Assembly: GCA_038503035.1 (NCBI GenBank)
Contig: JAVSML010024599.1
Location: forward strand, 1,448,142-1,512,141
Reading direction: 5' to 3'
Source of the DNA: Crocodylus rhombifer
Taxonomy: Eukaryota > Chordata > Crocodylia > Crocodylidae
Length of the DNA: 64,000 bases
Shown here: one piece after another, positions 1-11,489 of the stretch
Layout of the letters: every line of letters begins with the position of its first letter
How positions within the stretch are numbered: the first letter of the stretch is position 1
The notes under the pieces: generated by a model
What the model was told of the DNA's origin: nothing
Seen by the model: the letters and a program-made list of their open reading frames with translations, nothing else
Database searches by the model: none
Translations under genes and position numbers: made by a program

Positions 1-3000
1 AGTAGAGTAGTTTGACTCACCCTCGAAAACTAGAAAAAACAAGGTTTTCTAGTTAAATGTATGGGGGACTAGGGACCCATAGTCAGATACTGATCCATCC
101 TGTTTGAATTCTTAAAAAAAACTATTAATGCAAAAGCTGGATATGTCCTCTCTCTTGTTGCTGCTGTTTTATAGCTTAGTCTTAAGAAAAGATGATGGAA
201 TGGTATAAAAGTAGATGCACTGATAAATTTTCAGGGACTTGAACAGGGGGTCAAAAGATCACAATTTGGTGTCTTATGTCTGTTTAGATGCTTAATATGT
301 GGAATAGTGTCTAGCTTTATTTTAAGTATATATTTTTTAAAATGTCATATTACATTTTCATTTTTCCTTACAATATGGGAAATGGAAAATATTGCAGAGA
401 AGTTGTTGCTATGCTTTTGGAAAATAAGGGTTCCTAATGACTTACTAGTCTCCTACTTTCCTATTCCTACTTTGAATCACTATACAGCTGTCACCATACT
501 ACTATCACTGACCCCAGGGAGGGTTCTGCTTCAAACTGAGAACAGTGAATGACCTTTTTTGTGTATATGATTCTTACAAGTTGACTCTGCTTCATTATGG
601 GGAAAAAAATCTATGAAGATGGTGCATTTTCACTTTCTTAGCCGTCTCTTTAAAGATCTTTGATGCACACAGAAATCCATTAACATCAGCTGAAGTTACT
701 CATTTGCCGTGATGGAAGACTAGACCCTATTAAAATCCTCATGGTGGCTGTTAGTAATTTTTATGCAGCATATGCTAAACAGTTCTTTCAACATCCATAA
801 CAATTCTGAAAATTCTCATCTTGTCTGATAAATTAGTAAACTTTAGGATTTAGCAAAGGTAATTATTACTTGCAGCCTGATAATATTAATCATGCAGAAA
901 ACATGCTATTTTTCACCATAAGATTATATAGAGGTGTACTTTGGGAGCTTTGAAAGCTGTTCTTATTATAGGTGAATAAAGCCTTTTACACCAAGTATAT
1001 ATAGTTCTGTTTCATTAGACTTAAAGTTAGTGCTTTCAACACCATTCCAAAGTTATTTTTAATAATATAACACTGTACCTTAATTGCATAATTTCCATCA
1101 TTTGAGTTTGCTGATGCTGGAATAGTGCTTATTTATTGCTTTAAGGGTACTGTTACAGTATGTGTTCCTGAAACTAAATGGGATAGCACTTCCAGTTAAA
1201 ACATAATCATCAGGAAACAAAGATCCTCTGAAAGCCAGTTTAAACACTGGAAAAAAAAATGAATATTATCATCCATTTTTGTGTCATATACTATGAATGA
1301 TTTCTTCTTTTCTCATTTGATTGGTGATGAAAATTAGATTCTGTTCCAGAAACCGGGGTTTGCCGGTCTTATTTTCAGGCCCCATGACAAAGGCATATTT
1401 ATGATATAATCTCTATAAAGCCACTGCAAGTAATGTGCTTAGCAACACAATTATTAACATTTTCTTGAGTAGCATTAACTAAATGAAAAGGGGGAAAGTG
1501 TATTTGTCTTTAAATGTTTTAAATAAAATTCTGCTTGAATTGTAAAAATGAAGTACTCTATAAAACATCCTAGAATTCCCTGGTTGAAGGATGTGCCACA
1601 TAATTAAAGAGCTGCTGTGAAAATTGATTGCGAGTGTTTATTTTCAGTTTTCTCCTTCTTATTATTAAAGTAATTCCGTATCTAAGAGTCTAGTTATACA
1701 ATACCTTCTACCAGCATCTGATGGTCAGCACTTCCAAGTGTAAAAGCATCATCTTGCTGAGGGTAGAAGTAGCTTTTGGGAACCATTCATTTTCCCTTCC
1801 TATGGAAATTGGGCAATTGAGTTTAATGGGAAATAGATTGTAGTATGAAAGTTCAGTTGTGCCTTTTAGGAATGGCTGACGTTAATAGAAATGTACAGCT
1901 GAACTGCTGAAGGAGTGAACTTACCTGAACAGTAACTTCCCCTTATGTGCTCCTTACCCATCTCTGTTGGTTGCTGCTAAAAATTTGACACACTTCTTCC
2001 TGCTCCATGTGGAGTATTTTTCTTCCCAGGAGGTAATAGGAGTTAGCACACCATGGACTAAGGAGAGTCAGGGACCACAGCTGACTCATTCACTGCACAC
2101 AAATGATGCAGGGAGGCTTTTTGTGGTCTCCCTTTGCCCATTTCTAGTGAAACTTGTCACAAGTTGACCAGAAATTAGTAACTGTTTGGGAATGGGTGAA
2201 CTATACCTTGCCACTGATTTTAAACAGAAATGGTCACAAAGAATTAACGGCTGGTAAGCCTTTCCTCTCTTATCGTAATATATCAGTTTAACCCCTATTC
2301 TTTCCTACAGTTTCTGCTGTGCTAATTCAGAATCAGTCTTTTGAAATGAGCTGGCCAATGCCTGTTTTTTTTGTTTGGTTTTTATTTTGTTTTTATAGCG
2401 AGATGGGGCATTGTTTGCTAAATCCTCAGCTTGTGTACACAGCTCATAGATCTACTGAAGCCAATGGAGCTGCTTCTATTTACATCTGGCCCAATGATGG
2501 AGTAGAAAGTAATTGCTCCAAAACATTAGGAGTGTGAAGTAGAGGTTAACAGTCAGCAGGATGTCACCAAGAGTCATAGATCAAATTCCACTCTATGCTA
2601 TACTATGCAACTCCAGTTGGCTTGGAGTTGGTGTAACTAAGATACGAATTTCCCCCATTGAAAGGAAACAATCACTGCCATTGGTATAGCCCTCAATAAA
2701 AATGTTCTGGTTGCAGCATCTGTTAGAGGCCATGCAAGCTCCTTGCTTACCTCTGGGGTAAAGGGTGGAGTGACCCTAATAGCCAGTCAGTTCGTTCTTA
2801 CCACCCATTGGTAGACAGCTGAAATAACCTGGGTGTCCTTGATGTTGTCTAACTTGCCATGTGGTACATGCTATAGTACAGGCTATTCATTTTTCTTACA
2901 TCTATTGGCAACAGTAGCTTATTAGCTTAATTCAAGTTACCAGTACTGGAGTTTTTACTCCTTGGTTGTACTCCAGTCTCCAAAGTTAAAAATCTTGCAG

Positions 3001-3467
3001 AGAGGTAATTCTCCTAAATGGTAAATATACCAGTATCTGTACTGAGGGAGATCCATATCCCTTGATTTGCAAATCATTCAAGACATGCACCCAGAAGGCC
3101 AGGGAATCTCCAATAAACCTTGATTTGACAGAGTGCTGAGTCTGGGAAGTTTCTGACTCAGAAGTGAACCAGCAAGAAGTTGTTGACTGCTGTAAAAATT
3201 CATGCTGCCAGTCCTCCATCTCCCAAGAGACACCGCTCTACAATCTCAAAGACTGAAAAAGCTTAGTGCTCATTTCAAGACCCTCAGACTGATTCCAAAT
3301 GACCACTGGAGCAGGCAGTTATCTCTGCAGTGTGCTCTTTGGCACTGAGCACTTTCTCCAATACTGGGTAAAAGGACATGTCCAAATTGGCATCAAGGAA
3401 GACAACATTCCATACATTATCACCCCAGGCACAAATACAGCATTAATCAAAAATGCTAGTTAGAGAA
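1..3467. other. AT-rich intergenic or intronic DNA, no gene seen
   Basis: No open frame here has recognisable protein content; the longest are about 60-80 codons and look like chance frames. Two short stretches (about 2410-2500 and 2575-2665) resemble the degenerate palindromic motifs containing phrases such as CCAATGGAGCTG that recur in reptile DNA; I cannot assign a family. The rest shows only short A/T runs. Confidence 0.6.
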
Positions 3468-3650
3468 TAACTACAGGGTGTCTGTACATGAGCGCTGAGG
3501 TTGCTCTGATGCACTGGAATTCCATTGTATTGGAGCAGACTCAACAGGAGACAGAGTGGCACGTTAATTTGAGTGGCTCTTGGAAGTGCTGTAATTAAAG
3601 TGCTTTCCCCTCCCTCACCCCGACAGCATGTGTACAAATGCCCATAGTTA
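3468..3650. mobile_element. Small TIR element (MITE-like), GGGTGTCTGTACATG ends
   Basis: The left end reads TAACTACAGGGTGTCTGTAC. The reverse complement of the right end reads TAACTATGGGCATTTGTACA, so about 30 bp of imperfect terminal inverted repeat can be aligned. The element is about 180 bp with no coding capacity. The ends match the loose pattern seen at 13.3, 37.5, 41.2 and 51.8 kb (GGGCATGTCTACAC), so it is probably a distant member of that group. No clear target duplication was found. Confidence 0.5.
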
Positions 3651-3992
3651 CTAATTACTAAAATGCTTTTAACAAAAACACTGGTGCCTGACTCAAAAAC
3701 AAATTCTGTGCCAATTCATATGATAGCAATGCACTTGGTAAGGACTTGATTGGCATTGGCTTGTGGCACCAAGTAATATGCCACAGGCTAACTCAATACT
3801 AACTCAACTCATGGTGCCACGCTGGCAGACTACATTTTCTATATAACTTCTATTCTATTGAGGCATCAGGCCTTGCAACAGACCCAGATGCAGGCTGTGC
3901 CCCATCACTACAGCTCACACCATCACTGAACCCAATAACATGGATTATAACACCCAAGGTTTGTTTATCTACACCTCTACCAACTTTGTCAT

Positions 3993-4232
3993 TGGTGACG
4001 TGTAGGGGGTGCACGTGGGTGCATATGCACCTCCTGAGATTGGCTGGAAATGCCAGCCATGAAACCGGAAGTGCTGGAGGAAATGCACTTCCAGTTTTAC
4101 CCCTGGTGATTTTGGGCTTCATCAGCCGCTAGGGGATTCCCCCCCCCCCCCCCTCAGAGATTGGCCCCCGGTCGGGGGTTTGGGGCCCCCCCCCCCCCCC
4201 CCAACTCGGGAGGCATCAGTCGCCCATAAAAA
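3993..4232. mobile_element. GC-rich insert splitting the Penelope-like remnant
   Basis: The roughly 240-bp block has base composition unlike its surroundings, two long C runs, an internal inverted repeat (GGAAGTGC near 4067 against GCACTTCC near 4085) and a short A5 run at its right edge. The tetranucleotide TCAT lies at both junctions (3989-3992 and 4233-4236) and could be a short target duplication. The A run and the apparent duplication suggest a retroposed or transposed insert in plus orientation; the class is unknown. Confidence 0.4.
4139..4202. repeat. Two poly-C runs flanking a GC-rich segment
   Basis: Runs of about 14 and 18 C residues lie near 4140-4153 and 4185-4202, separated by a G/C-rich segment with several G runs. 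Such runs are prone to length error in sequencing and could form quadruplex-type structures. Their exact lengths should not be trusted. Confidence 0.8.
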
Positions 4233-4510
4233 TCATATACACCATCAACTTGTTACAATGTCCCTCCGTGATCTGTGTTGGACAGACAGGGAGAGCCCTA
4301 TGGGTAAGAATGAAAGAACACTGTTCTGACGTCAATTCTAGAAAGAGACAAGCCTGTGGCAAAACACTTTAACCTCCCTGGACATTCCATTACTTACCTC
4401 AACAAAACCTTCTAAATGAACTCGAATGCAAAATCCACAGACTGGATTGTGTGACGTATGGCCTAAACAGGAACTACAGGTCCTTATCGCACTACCTGGA
4501 TTAGCTTTTG
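4233..4510 (+). pseudogene. GIY-YIG endonuclease domain fragment of a Penelope-like element
   Basis: This is the nuclease that in Penelope-like retroelements nicks DNA for target-primed reverse transcription. Visible landmarks are IYTINLLQC (GIY-equivalent segment, about 4236-4262), the VGQTGR core with the conserved Arg and RMKEH at 4277-4321, and the C-terminal GLNRN at about 4460-4475. An in-frame TAA lies near 4370, between the two halves of the domain, and a frame change follows it. The fragment cannot encode a working enzyme. Confidence 0.6.
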
Positions 4511-4515
4511 TGACC

Positions 4516-5246
4516 CCTTTGTCATATGCACTTGGATAAATAAAGGTGAATTAAGATTTAGCCTGAAAGATCAATCAGTGCTAACATCACATTTTCTTCA
4601 GCAGAGATTACACCTGCACCCTTACTTCAAAAACGGGCTGATTTCAGGAAATCAACTCTTTATAGCAGTGGGAGGCATCTAGGTTGCCTTACGGTTGTTT
4701 TCCTTGTTGGAGTTAAAAATCAAGATGAAACTCAACCTAGTTCCATTTCAGTCAGACAAACTCATAAAAGCCATTTTGGATTCCAGAACTGCACAAGCCT
4801 TTCTTCTGTAAGATATATTTCGGACCATCTGTCAGTTTTCTGCACTGTTAGCTATCAGCCACCATGCCGCCTCAAATTTTTTAGGCCATGGAAGTTTGTA
4901 ACACCAGTGTCATAAAGTTTCATAGAGAAGTATGGCTTCATCTTGGACCATTTCAAGTATTGCTCAAGTTAATCTACTAACTGAGCTTTCACAGCATGAG
5001 CTGTCAGGCAAGAATTCCAATCACATCTTTTCATCTCTCACAAACTGTACAGAGCCTCTGAATGATTGTCAAAGAGTTCCTACAAGGACTTTTATCACAT
5101 ATGCTTAAAGAAAGGTTTGGAGGTCTCCATGGGTCAGTGAAAGTAGCTGAGTACCCAAAAATGTATAAATATCCTTGAGTTTAGGATAATACATCTACTT
5201 TGCAATTTTTACCCCTCCTCTTAAAAGGGATGACAACTCAGGGTTT
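4516..5246. other. Non-coding spacer, nothing recognised
   Basis: AT-rich sequence between the Penelope-like remnant and the 3' end of the first CR1. No open frame, tandem repeat or terminal repeat stands out. Confidence 0.5.
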
Positions 5247-5331
5247 CATATAATTATAGAATATTAGGGTTGGAAGGGACCTTAGGAGGTCATTTAGTCC
5301 AACCCCCTGCTCAAAGCAGGACCAACCCCAA

Positions 5332-7560
5332 CTAGATTATCCCACCCAAAACTTTATGTAGCCAGGTGTTAAAAACCTCCAAGAACGGAGATTCCATAAC
5401 CTCTCTGGGTAACCTATTCCAGTGTTTTACTACCCTCCTAGTGAGAAAATTCTTTCTAATATCTAATCTAAACTTCCCTTGCTGAAACCTGACACTATTG
5501 CTCCTTGTTTTGTCATCTGCCACCACTGAGAACAGTCTAGCTCCAGTCTCTTTTGAACTTCCCTTCAGGTAGTTGAAGGCTGCTATAAATCCTCTCTTCT
5601 CCAAGCTAACTAAGCCTAGCTTCCTTAGCCTCTCCTCATAAGTCATGTGCCCCAGCCCCCGAACCATTTTTGTTGCCCTCCACTGGACTCTCTCCAATTT
5701 GGGGAGGCCCAAATCTGAACGCAGTACTTCAGATGTGGCTTCACTAGTGCTGAATAGAGGGGAATAATCACTTCTCTTGATTTTCTGGCAACGCACCCAG
5801 TATACTGTTAGCCTTCTTTGTCACAAGGGCACATTGTTGGCTCACATTCAACTTATTGTCCACTGTAACCCCCAGGTACTTTTCTGTAGAGCTGCTGACA
5901 AGCAGTCAGCCCCAGCCGGTACCAGTGCATGGGATTGTTCCATCCTAAGTGCAAGATTTTGCACTTCCTCTTGTTGAACCTCATGAGATTTCTTTTGGCT
6001 TAATCCTCCAATTTGTCTAGATCACTCTGAATCCTAGCCATACCTTCCAGTGTATCTACAACTCCCCCCAGCTTGGTGTCATCTGCAAACTTGCTGAAGG
6101 TGCACTGTATGCCATCTTCCTGGTCGATTAAGACATTGAACAAAACTGGCCCCAGGACCAACCTCTGGGACACCCCACTTGATACCGGCTGCCAACTAGA
6201 CATCAACCCATTAATTACTACCTTCTGAGTCCAATGCTCCAGCCAGTTTTCTATCTAATTTAAAGTCCATTCATCCAGCCCATATTTTCTTAGCTCGTCT
6301 GCAACAATGTTGTGGGAGACCATATCAAAGGCCTTGGTAAAATCAAGGCATACCGCATCCACTGGTCTCCCTGCATCCACAGAGCCAGTCATCTCATCAT
6401 AAAAGGCAGTCAGGTTGGTCAGGCATGACTTGCCTTCGGTGAATCCATGCTGATTGTTCCTCAAGTGCTTAGAAATGGATTTCTTGAGGAGCTGCTCAAC
6501 GTTTTTTCCAGGAACTGAGGTGAAGCGGACTAGTCTATAGTTCCCTGGATTCTCCTTTTTCTTTTCTTAAATATGGGTACTATGCTTGCCCTTTTCCAAT
6601 CATCTGTGACCCCTCCTGATTGCCATGACTTTTCAAAGATGATGGCCAGTGGCTCTGCAATCTCATCAACCAACTCCCTCAGCACCCTCAGATACATTGT
6701 ATCTGGCCCCATGGACAGCTTTGCTAAATAGTCCCTAACCTGTTCTTTCACTGCTGTTGGCTGTTCACCTCTTCCCCAAACTGTGCTTTCCAGTGTCAGG
6801 ACCATCCCTGGGGGGAGGGGGGAATTGGGGCAAATGCACTTTGGGGGACCCTGCCATAGCTGTTGTGCACCACCAGTTCCACTGCGTGCCACTGGCTCCA
6901 TGCTCCAGCCACTCGCTGCCACTCACTCCCTGCTTTGCGCTCTGGCTGCTCTCCACCCTCCCTCCCCTGCCCTGTGGTCTGGCCGCTTACCACCTGCCCC
7001 ACCCTGCTCTGTGCTCCAGCCACTCACCACCCTCCCAGCTCCCAACTCTCCAGCCCCACACAGGCTGATATGCCCTGGGCCCTGCAAACCCAAGGGACAG
7101 CTCTGCCCAGTGCAGTAGTCTAGGAGCTGACCTTGTCTATGAAGCCTGAGCTGATTGAGCGCTTCAGCATCTTCTGCATCCTCTTTCACAAGGTTGCCTC
7201 CCCCATTTGATAAGGAACCCACTTTCCCTGATCCTCTTCTTGCTACTGACATACTTGTAGAAATCCTTCTTGTTACCCTTCACATCCCTTGCTAGCTGCA
7301 ACTCCAGCTGCATTTGGCCTTCCTGACTTCATCCCTGCATGCCTGAGCAATGCTTGTATACTCCTCCCTAGTTATTTGTCCAAGTTTCCACTTGTAAGAT
7401 TTCTTTTTGTGATTTCGTTTACTGAAGAGTTCCCTGCTAAGCCAAGCTGGTCTTCTACCATACTTGCTAGTCTTCCCAAACATTGGGATGGTTTGTTCCT
7501 GCACTCTCCGTAAGGCTTCTTTAAAGTACAGCCAGCTCTCCTGGACTCCTCTCCCCCTCA
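5332..7560 (-). pseudogene. CR1 ORF2 reverse transcriptase remnant (copy A)
   Basis: ORF2 of CR1 encodes the endonuclease and reverse transcriptase that copy the element. On the minus strand, 7560-7292 carries the linker with RRPAWLSRELF and CRDEVRKAK, followed by [12 protein letters not shown] near 7265. After the nested insertion come [14 protein letters not shown] (about 6540-6610), CLDFTKAFD at 6324-6350 (first catalytic Asp region) and FADDTKL with the catalytic FADD at 6078-6089. The C-terminal domain ([14 protein letters not shown] to KHWNRLPREV) lies at 5332-5720. At least four frame changes or stops separate these blocks, and a stretch equivalent to four codons before SMGPDTM appears deleted. 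It is an old, inactive copy. Confidence 0.9.
6797..7105. mobile_element. hAT-type non-autonomous element nested in CR1 copy A
   Basis: A GC-rich 309-bp block interrupts CR1 ORF2 exactly where the flanking CR1 sequence otherwise joins. Its left end is CAGGACCATCCCTGGG and the reverse complement of its right end is CAGAGCTGTCCCTTGGG, a good TIR pair beginning with CAG. The 8 bp before it (6789-6796, TCCAGTGT) and after it (7106-7113, CCCAGTGC) match at 6 of 8 positions, as expected for a hAT target duplication that has aged. It has no coding capacity of its own; the several 60-110 codon frames here, on both strands, reflect high GC content. Confidence 0.75.
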
Positions 7561-7590
7561 GACTAGCTTCCTGTGTATCTAAAGGACAAC

Positions 7591-10500
7591 TCCACAACAG
7601 TGAAGGATAAAAACAGAGAGCTGGGTTCAAGACTAAATCTTTTGAAATAAATTGGTTTAGTATCACTACAACTACCCAGAAAGATTGTCATGAAATGCTT
7701 AGCTTCCTATAAATGGTCTCTGAAAGAGTCAATAGGAATGAACTCCCAACATGGACTTCTTTGTATCCAAAGACAGCAAGAAATATCCTATATTTTGCTC
7801 TCTGCCTGGTCCTCTGGAAAGATCTTCCTAATCTTAGACTTGCAATATCTGATGTACACTTTTTCACCATTATTATCAATTCCCAGAGTTTTACAGAAGA
7901 AGAGATAACACATATATAGGTCCAGCATTCCATGCCAATTTTGATTTTTGAACCTAATGTGTCCATGCAATCATCACTATGTGCCTCTATTACTTCAAAA
8001 AGGCAGAATTGCTCTGACAAGTGGACTAATTCTGTACACAGAAACAGCACTCCTTCATTTGCTGGGTGGAAGATACGCATGGGTAGGAGCAAGCTATTGA
8101 TTGTTCAGTGGATATGCAGCTTATTTTCAGAATGCTGCAATGTAGAAAGCCATTGGTTAAACAACATAAAGGAAATTATATACCAAATTAAGGCATTTTT
8201 TTTCCTTTTGGACTTCCTCTTATGAATGTGATCAAGTTGAACCCTATGTTCTTGTTGTGTTGGGTTATTTGTTGTCTTTAAACAGGCTTGTTGATACATT
8301 CCAGTACAGGTCATTTAGCAACAACACTAGTCTGGCATATGTTAGTACCAGGGACTTCTGTTTTTATCCCTATCAAATGGTTTAAAGAGTTTCTCTGAAA
8401 TGTTTCTGCCTATAAAAAGCCTTCATCCATCATGGGACCAATATTATCTATCTTCTTTAATGGAACAGTCCTTTGAACTGTGGGTGTCTAGTTCATTACA
8501 TCATTTATTGATGAAAACAGCGTTTCAAGTTGTTATCACATGAGGGTGAGATAAAACTCTTATTTGTTTTTTTCTGCAGGCAGGGTACTGATAAGACCTC
8601 ATCCTAATTTTAAACTAACAATGGTATAGGACTTTTATGTCAATCAGTACATATATTTACAGATATTTTTTGAGATATCATTCATCTGTGGGAGAAACTA
8701 AACTGTTAAAGACTGTTAAATACTACTTTATACTACCTTAATAGAATGAAATTTGTTCATAAGCCACTTAGACTCTTCAAGGCATTCAGTAGCAGATCCA
8801 AAAGAAAACCAGTTTCAGTTCATAGACTTTCAAAATGATTGTATAAACTGATTGTGTAAGGACAGCATATGACACGAATAAAGTGACCCTTCCAACATGC
8901 ATTAGAGCTTGTTCAACCAGAGCATAAGCTGCTTCCACGGTACGCTTTAGGAGAGTCCACAGAGCTGAAATTTGTAGAGCAGCTACATGTTGCTCAGTTC
9001 ATACATTTACAAATCATTATTCTCAAGAATAGATGTAAGGGACAGTTTGAAAACGACAGTTCTTCATTAGCTACTCAGATAAACTCTGGCTCCAACATCC
9101 AGAAAGAACTGCTGACTAAGCACAGAGAGTAGGATCCGTATGTACCTTAATCAAAGAAGAACAATCAGTTAGTTACCTGTATATTAACCTGTATAAGTAA
9201 CCATAGTTCTTTGAAATCCCATGACCTGCCTTTCTTCCTTGCAACTCAGTCTTGTCATCCACTAGGCGGTGAAAGAACTGAATGGGAACTGGGGCTGTCA
9301 TGTCTTTATATTCTCAGGAGCCCCGGTGGACACTCTTGATGGAAACGTTCCTACCTTCTATGCAATGGGTACATGCACATATTGAGTGAGACCCACATGC
9401 ACAATAAAGAAGCTATTGTAAAAACAAGAAGTAGATTTTTTATCTTTTTACATTGTGTGCATGCAATAGCCAGGGGAACAGAGTTCAGGACATCTCTTCA
9501 AAATTTTGGATCAGAAGCAAATTTTGCTGGAGTCACTCAGCCATCCATATGTGCAAATTTAGCTTTATATGTTGTTGTTGTTTGGGTTGATTTATTTGCC
9601 TGGGGCTAAATAACGTTGAGCGCCTTCCAATTAAAATGGCTCACATAAACACTAAGATTTCAGTCCTCATTTATATTTTAACTATATTTAGGTTTGGGAT
9701 GTAGATGTATATATTTAGGGACACACATATAGCAAAAAAAGAAGAGCGTGTATTTAAGAAAATCTATACCATAGATTTTTTATACTTTCAGTCCAACAAG
9801 CAACAATGAATTTGTTTACTGTTTAATAATAAGCTAGTTAATATACCAAAGAGAACAAAGAGTTATTTTCAAAAGATGCTGGTAGTTACAACATAATGGT
9901 TTCATTATCTAAAGTTCAGTAACAACAAGGACAAAAAATTCCTCTTGTGTACACTGAAGTGCTTTTCGTTTCTGAAAAAAAATCAATACCATATTCACAC
10001 TAATGTTTGCTTGCATAAAATATTGACTGTAGTCACATTGGTGGTTTTACATAAAGACTTAAAAGCAATCTCAATTGTCTGAAAGGTTCTAATTGTTTTT
10101 TTCCACCCTGAAAGAGTAATGAAAGGACAACTAGGAAGCAGAACCATATAGTTATTTTATAACTGGCACTAACAAATTTCACCAATTACAGAGTCCATTC
10201 TGTAAGCAATGAATGTGTGGCTCCCAATTAATCTAGTGTACCTCCAGGCAAGGTCTAAATCAGCTGGATACAGCTAAAGCAATTTGCACACAGCTAAAAG
10301 CAAATTGGAAAATAAGTGTTCCACGCTATTGCCTATCTTTCCAAACCAAATACACAATCAGTATTCTGGCAGTAGCCCTCTGTCATGTTATTTGCAGCTA
10401 TCAATTTTAATTATAACAATTATTGATTAGTTGGGAAAGTGAATAATCTAATGTTCAAATGAGATTGGTGAGGCTGGTGGGGGTCTTTTTCCTCCCCTCT

Positions 10501-11225
10501 ACACACAGGTCCATTCAATGTTAAGAAAGATGTGCCTGAAAACATACCTATATCTCAGCGCTGGGCTTACAGAGCTGCGTCTGAGTTTGTGGCAATACAT
10601 TTTATATGGAACCTCCATTTTTACAGTTTCAAAATTCTGCTTTAAAAATACAACATAAGCTGAATAGTTGCACACAGAAGCAGAGCTCTGAAATTTAGGC
10701 CAAAATTTTTAAATGGATGCCTACCATTGTACTGCTGCCTTCTAATTAAAGCACATGAATAAATGAGTTGCTTTCAGGGCTGCTGGCTGCCACAATTCCC
10801 ACTGATACAGGTTATTGTGTTATTTTATCTTATTTTAGGTACAAGTTATCTCTTCTGCTAGTGTGATCCTTCAATTGTGAGACAGAGGAGGAGAAAGGAA
10901 ATAACAGCCCTTCCTTGAAACTGCACAGGCAAAAGAGATTTGCTTCATTCAATTAAACAAGGAATAAATGTAACTCCACCTCTTAAAAAGAGTCACAAAG
11001 ATTTAATGTAAATCTTTGTAAAGTTTGGATCCAGGGTTTTCGCTTTAGCTCTTCTCTATTGTTAATCAATTTCTCTTTGCCACATTGAAGAAGATATATT
11101 TTTTTTACTTTCCATTTGGTTTGATTCATTTAAAGCGAAATACTGAGCATATGTTATTTTAACCCAGGGAAGCTATTTCAGCTTGCCATAAACCTTCTGT
11201 TTCTGCCAAGGCTTGGACATATTAG
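7591..11225. other. Non-coding stretch, nothing firmly recognised
   Basis: AT-rich, with no motif-bearing frame. A 134-codon minus-strand frame (7688-8092) overlaps shorter plus-strand frames; I recognise no domain in any of them and treat them as chance. Homopolymer A/T runs are the only repeats noticed. Confidence 0.5.
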
Positions 11226-11481
11226 CAGTAGTGGCCTTAGGGGAGGGTAAACCAGGTGACCGCCTGGGGCCCCACACTTTATAAAAATAAAAATTAATTA
11301 TACTGAATATTTGTATTATCAGTATTGTATTAAGATACTTTCATTGCAGTTTCATGGATACGGCAAAGTGAAATTGAAATTGAAAATGTCCGACTTGTTT
11401 ATAGGCCATTGAAATTAAGTTTCTAAGGGGCCCTAAATGACTCTCTCGCCCTGGGCCCCAACAACCCTAAGGCCACCACTG
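11226..11481. mobile_element. hAT-like MITE with CAGTGGTGGCCTTAGGG ends
   Basis: The left end is CAGTAGTGGCCTTAGGGG and the reverse complement of the right end is CAGTGGTGGCCTTAGGG. Both ends continue into related GGGGCCC-rich sequence (GCCTGGGGCCCCAC on the left, CCTGGGCCCC near 11450 on the right). The interior is AT-rich and non-coding. ATATTAGC at 11219-11226 and ATATCAGC at 11482-11489 match at 7 of 8; since the left copy shares its last C with the TIR, one base was probably lost at that junction. A hAT assignment fits the CAG start and 8-bp duplication. Confidence 0.75.
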
Positions 11482-11489
11482 ATATCAGC

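Larger units (their letters stand above)
3855..4515 (+). mobile_element. Penelope-like element remnant, C-terminal end, interrupted
   Basis: Read on the plus strand, 3967-3992 ends in YTSTNFVI and 4233 onward continues as IYTINLLQC, a plausible continuous reading of the region ahead of a GIY-YIG nuclease. The part after 4233 then reads VGQTGRALWVRMKEH and ends with GLNRNYRSLSHYLD and a stop at about 4503, as Penelope-like elements do. The 240 bp between the two parts looks like a later insert. Only the C-terminal part is visible; no reverse-transcriptase motif was found upstream. Stops and frame changes show that it is dead. The family call rests on motif pattern, not on a search. Confidence 0.6.
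5247..7590 (-). mobile_element. CR1 LINE copy A, 5'-truncated, minus strand
   Basis: The plus strand at 5247-5330 is the reverse complement of a CR1 3' end: a TATAGAATATTAGGGTTGG start, then the GGAAGGGACCT block and the AACCCCCTGCTCAAAGCAGG block. Reading the minus strand from about 7590 to 5332 gives CR1 ORF2 in order: the linker between endonuclease and RT, the RT core, and the C-terminal domain. The 5' end falls just inside the linker, so the endonuclease is absent, as expected for a truncated target-primed insertion. A hAT-type element sits inside it at 6797-7105. Its 5' boundary (about 7565-7600) is approximate. Confidence 0.92.

Noticed and set aside
4139..4202. Regulatory G-quadruplex element
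   Set aside because: The C runs may be sequencing or assembly length errors, and there is no gene nearby to regulate.
7688..8092. 134-codon minus-strand open frame with overlapping plus-strand frames
   Set aside because: No domain or family resemblance, no splice or promoter context, and adjacent to a truncated CR1. A retrocopy cannot be excluded but is not supported.
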